In this document: piece after piece, positions 58,121 to 64,000 of the stretch | Position numbering within the stretch: the stretch's first letter is position 1 | Layout of the letters: every line of letters starts with the position of its first letter | Origin: Larix kaempferi | Taxonomy: Eukaryota > Streptophyta > Pinopsida > Pinales > Pinaceae | DNA length: 64,000 nucleotides | Assembly: GCA_027924585.1 (NCBI GenBank) | Contig: BSBM01000865.1 | Span: 5,321,001 to 5,385,000 of the forward strand | Reading direction: 5' to 3' | Position numbers and translations under genes: made by a program | Notes under the pieces: generated by a model | Seen by the model: the letters and a program-made list of their open reading frames with translations, nothing else | Databases searched by the model: none | Told to the model about the DNA's origin: nothing

Positions 58121-61100
58121 GATAAACCCATCTAAACTAGATCATATTTTAAAAAGATGTGTTTAGATTTAGATCTCTCTTACTCTCTAATAGATAATTA
58201 AGATAAATTCCTCTCTAGTGGGATGTCCTAATTCCACTTGGATTTTTTTTAGACAAACAACATATCATTCTTTGATTGATTATGTACTGTATCCTATGAT
58301 CTTCCAACACAATACATATCTTGCTTATTTTCCAAAATTACCCTGTTCACAAGCTAAACACAAATGATATTTATGTGATATTCCTACATATGAGGAAGAA
58401 ATCAATAGTTTCCATGAGATGGATTTTATCCTACCTTGATGTTTTATCATTGTATGTTCTAACTAGTAATACTTTACTCTAGTCTAATTAATTTTTTGTT
58501 TCATGCATTCATTTTTTGTTTCATGAGAACACATTTGACTAATAATTAAATTTGATTAAATATAAAATATTCCACAACTATGATGATCACATGAGTAATT
58601 CTAAATAAATATCTTTATAATTCTAGCTATAAGACTTTCTAATTACAAGTGAATCCCAACTATAAACATATTAAGTAATGCATACCCTTCTCACATTCCA
58701 ACCTTAAACATAATAAGTATTTTCAATAATACTTTACAATACAACTTAATTGAAACATACCATAATCACTTAAATGAAAAAAGACATTCTTGAATAATAA
58801 TTACGACCATTGTAGTACCCTATCTAAATAAGGTACATCTATGAATTCAACTAAGTCTTAGCATTTCCATTAGCTAAGGTATCTAAGATTTTAACTAAAT
58901 TTTAGCATAGTTCAACTTAGCATTTTATTTTATTTAAAAGGAATCTATGAATTTAATTAAGTTAGCATTCTTCTATTTAAAAGTATAAGTATAACTATCA
59001 ACTACAATCGGAATCCACCTCTGTTTAAGACTTATTTAAATATTGATAATCTCTAAAAGCATATAACACTAATTACATTTTTCTGAGGAGGAATTGCATA
59101 CAATTACAAAGTGGTGTCTACCAAACGGTCACTTCTTATCTAAACAGAACTATTAATTAACAACAACTCATCATTTCATGTCTAAACGGAACTATTAATT
59201 AATAGTCAATGGCCAATTCATATCTAGACAGAACTATCAGTTACTAACCAAATCGCCATCTCAATCTAAACCAGCTATCCCTCAATCATCAAATCGCCAA
59301 TTCACATCTGGACAGAGCTTATCGGATTACAGTTCATCACACGAAGTTGGCTTGGAGAGTAGGAGCGTTAAGCGATCACAGTGAGTAATTTTATAATCTA
59401 GAATTCGTCATAATAACAGACTCGTGGATCAAATGCAAATTGGATAACATTATGATGCAACTGGATATGAATCCGATGCTGCCAATAAGAAAAATATTTG
59501 ATTTATCATTCAACGAAATTGCTAATGAGTTAAGTACTGGGGAAACTTTAACACAAGCTTCTGATGGAATTCATTGTTATTGAAATCGCTATCTATCTGG
59601 GGACATCAGACTTGAATCTACTGTCAGTGAAAACGCTATGGATTGAATATTGGACAAGTTTAAACACAAACAATAGATTGAAATCACCGTTAAGCAATCG
59701 TTATGGATCTGAGGATAGTGAGTGACATGAAAAAGTTTGACAAAACCATGTAGGAATCCTCAAAGCTCAGGGAGATTCACGAGCTTTCTTGAAAGCGTAG
59801 GTAAAATGCAAATTGCAGACTACATGTTCTTCTATTTCAGACTACATGTTTTTCTTTGTGAAAACGAGTACAATGTTATAGTTTATTTGACATATTGATT
59901 ATGTATTTATGGGGGTCTGTGAATACTACAAAACCCATATTGGGGCCCTCGAATGTGTCTTTGGATTTTGGGAACGCACTAACGATAAGAGATTTAGTCA
60001 GGTAAATAATCAATATGGGGTTCGCTTACAAGCATCAGTCATAGGTGCATAAAGAATAGGTCAATAAGAGGTGGTCAATTATAATAGGTAAATTTCCCAG
60101 GTAGAATTCATTCTGTGGTAGGCCGAGGATTAAAAATGCTTGCTGAATAGTTGAGTCATGGCTCCTTATTGCTATACTATATCTAGTCGTTTGCGAATCG
60201 ATAAAAGGTTTCAACGCAGCAAGGCCCAAGCCCTGGTCCATCCACGGTAACACCTGTGAATAGGAGTCGTTTCACCCATGCACATTATTAAAAAAATAAA
60301 TTAATATACACTTAGACCTTACATTTAGATAGATTGTTGCCTGGGTTGAACCTATTCTATATCCAGTTTATGTCATTGACTGCGTGGACCCTCAAAACAG
60401 TTTATCTTTTTTACGAAGATCCTATTATAGCAGCAGAGTTTATTTCCCCAGATCCAGTTCGGTTAAAGACGGAGGCGCAAAAGAGTTCATACTAAATCCC
60501 GTGCAGATTTCAGGTGTAGAACGACTGAGAAAATATATATAGAGTTCCCAATGAAGGAAGGTATTTCCAAGTTGGGGCATTGATTTGAGAGATATATTAT
60601 ACATATAAGTTGCTCCCACTGAGAAATTTACTTTGACATTCATTCTTAATGAAAGAGTGAGCTTGACCGTAAGATATCTATAACGCATGGATGAGGCTCT
60701 CGAATCCAGTATTTTAGCTCTATGAGATCAAGTCACCGACGCCCTCTCCCCTCTCTCTTTAAAAATCTCTTAAAAGGCTATGCCCTTTTGAATTAGAAAC
60801 CCACCTTCTAAACCATATCGTAGGGTACACTATGACACTCAAAAATGGGAAAGATGAAGCTAAAAACTTTGACTTAAACTGTAGATGTTGATTCGAGTGG
60901 AGGCTACTGTATAATGGGAACTTATGACAACATTAAAATTAAGAATAGTATTCATAACCCATGAGAATGATCTCTACAACAAACCCAAATAAGCAGCGGC
61001 ATCCAGAAATCAATGGCAGACATTACTATAGTTCTAAACAACAGATTGCAGTGGCAGACAAAGACACAAACATTATTATAATTCTGAATCACAGGTTGCA

Positions 61101-64000
61101 GTGATAGACAGTGGGGAGAAAGAAAAAATTGGGTGCAGGGAACGTCTAATGAGAAGCGGAATTAATTTTTTAAAATAGCTAAGAAGAGGGTAATAGAACA
61201 GGAGCAATTGCAAATGCTTACCTTTTATGGGTTATGAAAACTGGCAGAACTTGAAATTCCTCTCGACAGAACCAGAACAGGGAAACCTCTTTTCACTGGT
61301 CTCCAGCCTCCTCTTAGTGCCCAAACTCACTAGACATCAGAGATAGGAGTCGTGCAGCTACACATTAATTTTAGGCTATGCATCTCATAATCAGAAATTA
61401 AGTGCCCACCAAAGATTCGAAATTACTGAATCCTATCCTATGTATATCATTCAAACCCCACTCGTAACAGTTATACCTTGTTGGGAACTGGAAATCTTTC
61501 GACCTACCACTGGACAGGTCTCACCGGGACAGGGAGGGAAAGGATCATAAAATGATGGTTAGGGATTCGATCTCGATGGAGTTTACTCAGTAAAGTTGTG
61601 AACTGAGCAAGCTAGCAGCCAATGAATCTTCCTTTGATATAACTTGAAGGAAGGGAAAGTTGCATCCCGCGGCCGGGCACACAATAGCTACCAAAAGGAG
61701 CAATTAATTCCATTAACCCTATTGTACCTACTACCACCCTAACATCATTTAATTGCACCACTCAAGTTTCAAATTGTGCCAGTGCCACACTGCCAAGTTC
61801 CCCACTACTGTCGACTCCCGAGTGCCATGGCTGATGGAACAGTCAATTTTTTGCATTCCAGTTTGCTCAATACGTCTTACACCACGTCAATTGAATAAAT
61901 GCACACCAAACTTCAGCCTCCGTTTACATGGATTTTGGGCAATTGCGCTTGTCATATATTTAATAGCACTACGGTAGCAAATGGATCCAATAAATACCTG
62001 TAGTTTAATAGCCTCGTAAATTGTTTGTAATTATGACATACCATGGGAAGGGGATATTTGCTCGCCATATCTGGCATGGTTGTCATGTCAACTATAGATC
62101 AACAACCTACTACTATTGTTTCCAACCCAATTCAACGATCAATCATGTCCTTGGGATTGATCGCTTGTTTAGTTTCTGGATGGCGTTGATATGGTATGAT
62201 TGATGGCTCACAACTTTTACCCATTTAATGCGGTTGTTCAAGATTTTATTGCAGATTACACACTGCATGCCCCAAGATGGCTACCCTCCCCAACAAACGG
62301 TCATTAGAATGGTCAGGTGTACCTACATTAAACTCATAATATTAAACCTTGCAAGTAATTTCATGTGAAGTAGATTGCAATCTGTTACCGTCCCTCGATT
62401 TCGATAGCCGTATTAATTTTATTACATCTTGGATAAACAATCGGTTGGGATGTGAGTATATTAACAAAGTTGACCACCTTGTTTCCTAAGGAGTTGTGAG
62501 ACCACAGGAGTTGTCCTTCATAATACTTTGGTTATATAACAGGTATCCAAGGTTTAGAATTTGCAACGTTGGTTTTATTTGGCTATTTTTTTTTAAGTTT
62601 AATTTCTTCACATTTTCTTATGCCTACAATAACATGAATTTGGTCCTATCTTTGCCATATCACACATTTGACGAATTGCAGGGTAGATAAATAATTTCAT
62701 ATCACACATTTGAGGAATTGTAGGGTAGATAAATAATTTCAAAGAATAATAAAAAAATATTAATTTTTAAATGATAAAGATTAATTTTAGAAACGAAGAT
62801 ATTATTTTGTTATCTAATAAAAAGTCAATGTGAATAGACCATAGATCGACTACTATATATTTGTCGGAGGATGATATAAAAATGGGTAGTCTAGGTAGCC
62901 TCATGGATAGTTCAGAAATAAATAATAGGGTTTTTATAGTGTATCATTCATGAACAAAAATAAACTTTTTAAACATCTAACAAATTTTTGGGAAATTGAC
63001 AAGTATGAATTTTTTTTTATTTTAGAAAAAAATATTTATTAATTTTCATAACATATATTATTAATTTTTGGTATTTTTAATATCATGCATAGAAAAAAAA
63101 AATATACTTTAAAATTATTTGTAATAAAATACACTCTCATCCCCTCCACGCTTCTACATGAAATGTAATAAAATATACCCTAAATATTTGTATTGCTATA
63201 TAACATATTTAAGACCCTTTGACCCCTTAATACAAGGCAATATATTTTCTCATTTCCATATCATAGTTTATTCCCCAATATGAATGGATGTGATAGGATA
63301 TTGCCTATCAAGTGACCCCCCCGTGCTTGCCACCTAGGGGGGATGGGCATATTTAGCAAGTCTGATTAAGTGGAGATTCTTTTGGCATCTTTAGCCATTC
63401 GATTTTCTGCTATAAATTTATTTAATGACAGCCTATTACATTCATATGTTGGCTGATGTAATTCTATTCATGAGAAGTTAATACATAAATCTACTCTTGT
63501 GCATAATTTTTGTGCTTTTGACTAGTTCTGTGAGATTTTTCTTATGAGAGAGTGTAATTTCTTGATCATTTCTTGGATGTGATCTGATTTTCACACCCCT
63601 GGTCACCCTTGACCGGCTTACTTGAGTCCATACAACACTAACACCTTCAGTTTTGTCATCCAGATACCCTACTCCATCATTACCTCTTTTAAGATAAAAC
63701 ATCCATCTACAGTCTATTCCCCTCCATTGCACCTTGCATTACCACTTGAAGCAAGCTTCCATAAGCCACTCACATCCCAATGTACATCCATCAAGGGAAG
63801 TCATGAGCCCCATGGTTACCAAACAGTCTTGTGTAAGTCAGATTTGTGTCCTAGTTGGTTACAAAATGATCTTGGTTCTCATGATAAGACCGTTGTCTTA
63901 CCACTTTTTTCATATTTCATCGACATCAGATCACTTCATTATGAGAGTTGCAGTAGTTATGATTGTACCTTGGATTCCCTTCTCATCAAAATAAGGGATC
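58119..64000. other. 5.9 kb without a supportable gene
   Basis: AT-rich, few long frames. Short minus-strand frames at 60035-60253 (WMDQGLGLAALKPFIDSQ), 60440-60688 and 63478-63732 have no recognised motif; the first is preceded by an acceptor-like TTCACAG and could be an exon, but nothing confirms it. An imperfect repeat of AACAGAACTATTAATTAA type occurs near 59145-59245. Confidence 0.4.
62657..62740. repeat. 42-bp tandem duplication
   Basis: 62657-62698 and 62699-62740 are two copies of ATATCACACATTTGA(C/G)GAATT followed by G(C/T)AGGGTAGATAAAT; only two or three differences. Confidence 0.9.

Noticed and set aside
63478-63732. 84-codon minus-strand frame (RVTRGVKIRSHPRNDQEI)
   Set aside because: Somewhat protein-like composition, possibly transposon debris, but no identifiable motif or neighbours; not called as a gene.
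1-64000. tRNA, rRNA or organellar insertions
   Set aside because: No cloverleaf, rRNA core or plastid/mitochondrial gene sequence was recognised on either strand.

Overview
The window reads as a stretch of a large, repeat-filled plant nuclear genome. Every recognisable coding sequence belongs to a transposable element: two Ty1/copia elements, a degenerate copia-like element nested in the first, a Ty3/gypsy relic, a gypsy-type element with giant LTRs, a large DNA transposon with introns, and one further decayed transposase-like gene. No host gene, rRNA or tRNA gene could be supported. The large old nested elements and low gene density would fit a gymnosperm, but this is inference; no sequence here fixes the species.

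Layout. (1) 1-11813: Copia element #1 on the minus strand, running off the left edge. Its 5' LTR (11336-11813), iMet primer binding site, gag (10182-9324) and pol (2811-1) are present. Another LTR element (2817-9318, minus) is inserted between gag and pol, with intact 5-bp target duplications (gatgt) and a composite tandem-repeat array before its 3' LTR. (2) 11940-15630: plus-strand Ty3/gypsy gag/protease relic, then unassigned sequence. (3) 15631-48880: Copia element #2 on the plus strand, its gag split by a 28.8-kb insertion (16188-44980). (4) That insertion is a minus-strand gypsy-type element with LTRs of about 5.14 kb. It is arranged LTR(C)-internal-LTR(B)-partial internal-partial LTR(A). 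Each LTR carries an ORF of about 1,083 codons of unknown function. The 3.0-kb internal region holds only a tRNA-Asp-type primer site, a leader and a gag. (5) A 12.47-kb DNA transposon (30725-43195) interrupts the LTR ORF of copy C. It has imperfect inverted ends, an ATTA (or TTA) target duplication, clustered palindromes TTATTCGGCCGAATAA at both ends, and two convergent intron-containing genes: a 486-codon gene of unknown function (plus) and a 915-codon DDE-type transposase (minus). (6) 51774-56083: a zinc-finger plus RNase-H-like transposase-like gene (minus), about 1,400 codons, broken by four in-frame stops. (7) 56162-64000: AT-rich sequence with a TA/GA microsatellite and no supportable gene.

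The nesting gives a clear order of events: copia #2, then the giant-LTR element, then the DNA transposon; separately, copia #1, then the inner copia-like element. The two most unusual objects are the gypsy-type element whose LTR itself encodes a long protein, and the two-gene DNA transposon. Introns and reading frames of the latter can be worked out from end to end, with only three in-frame stops across both genes.
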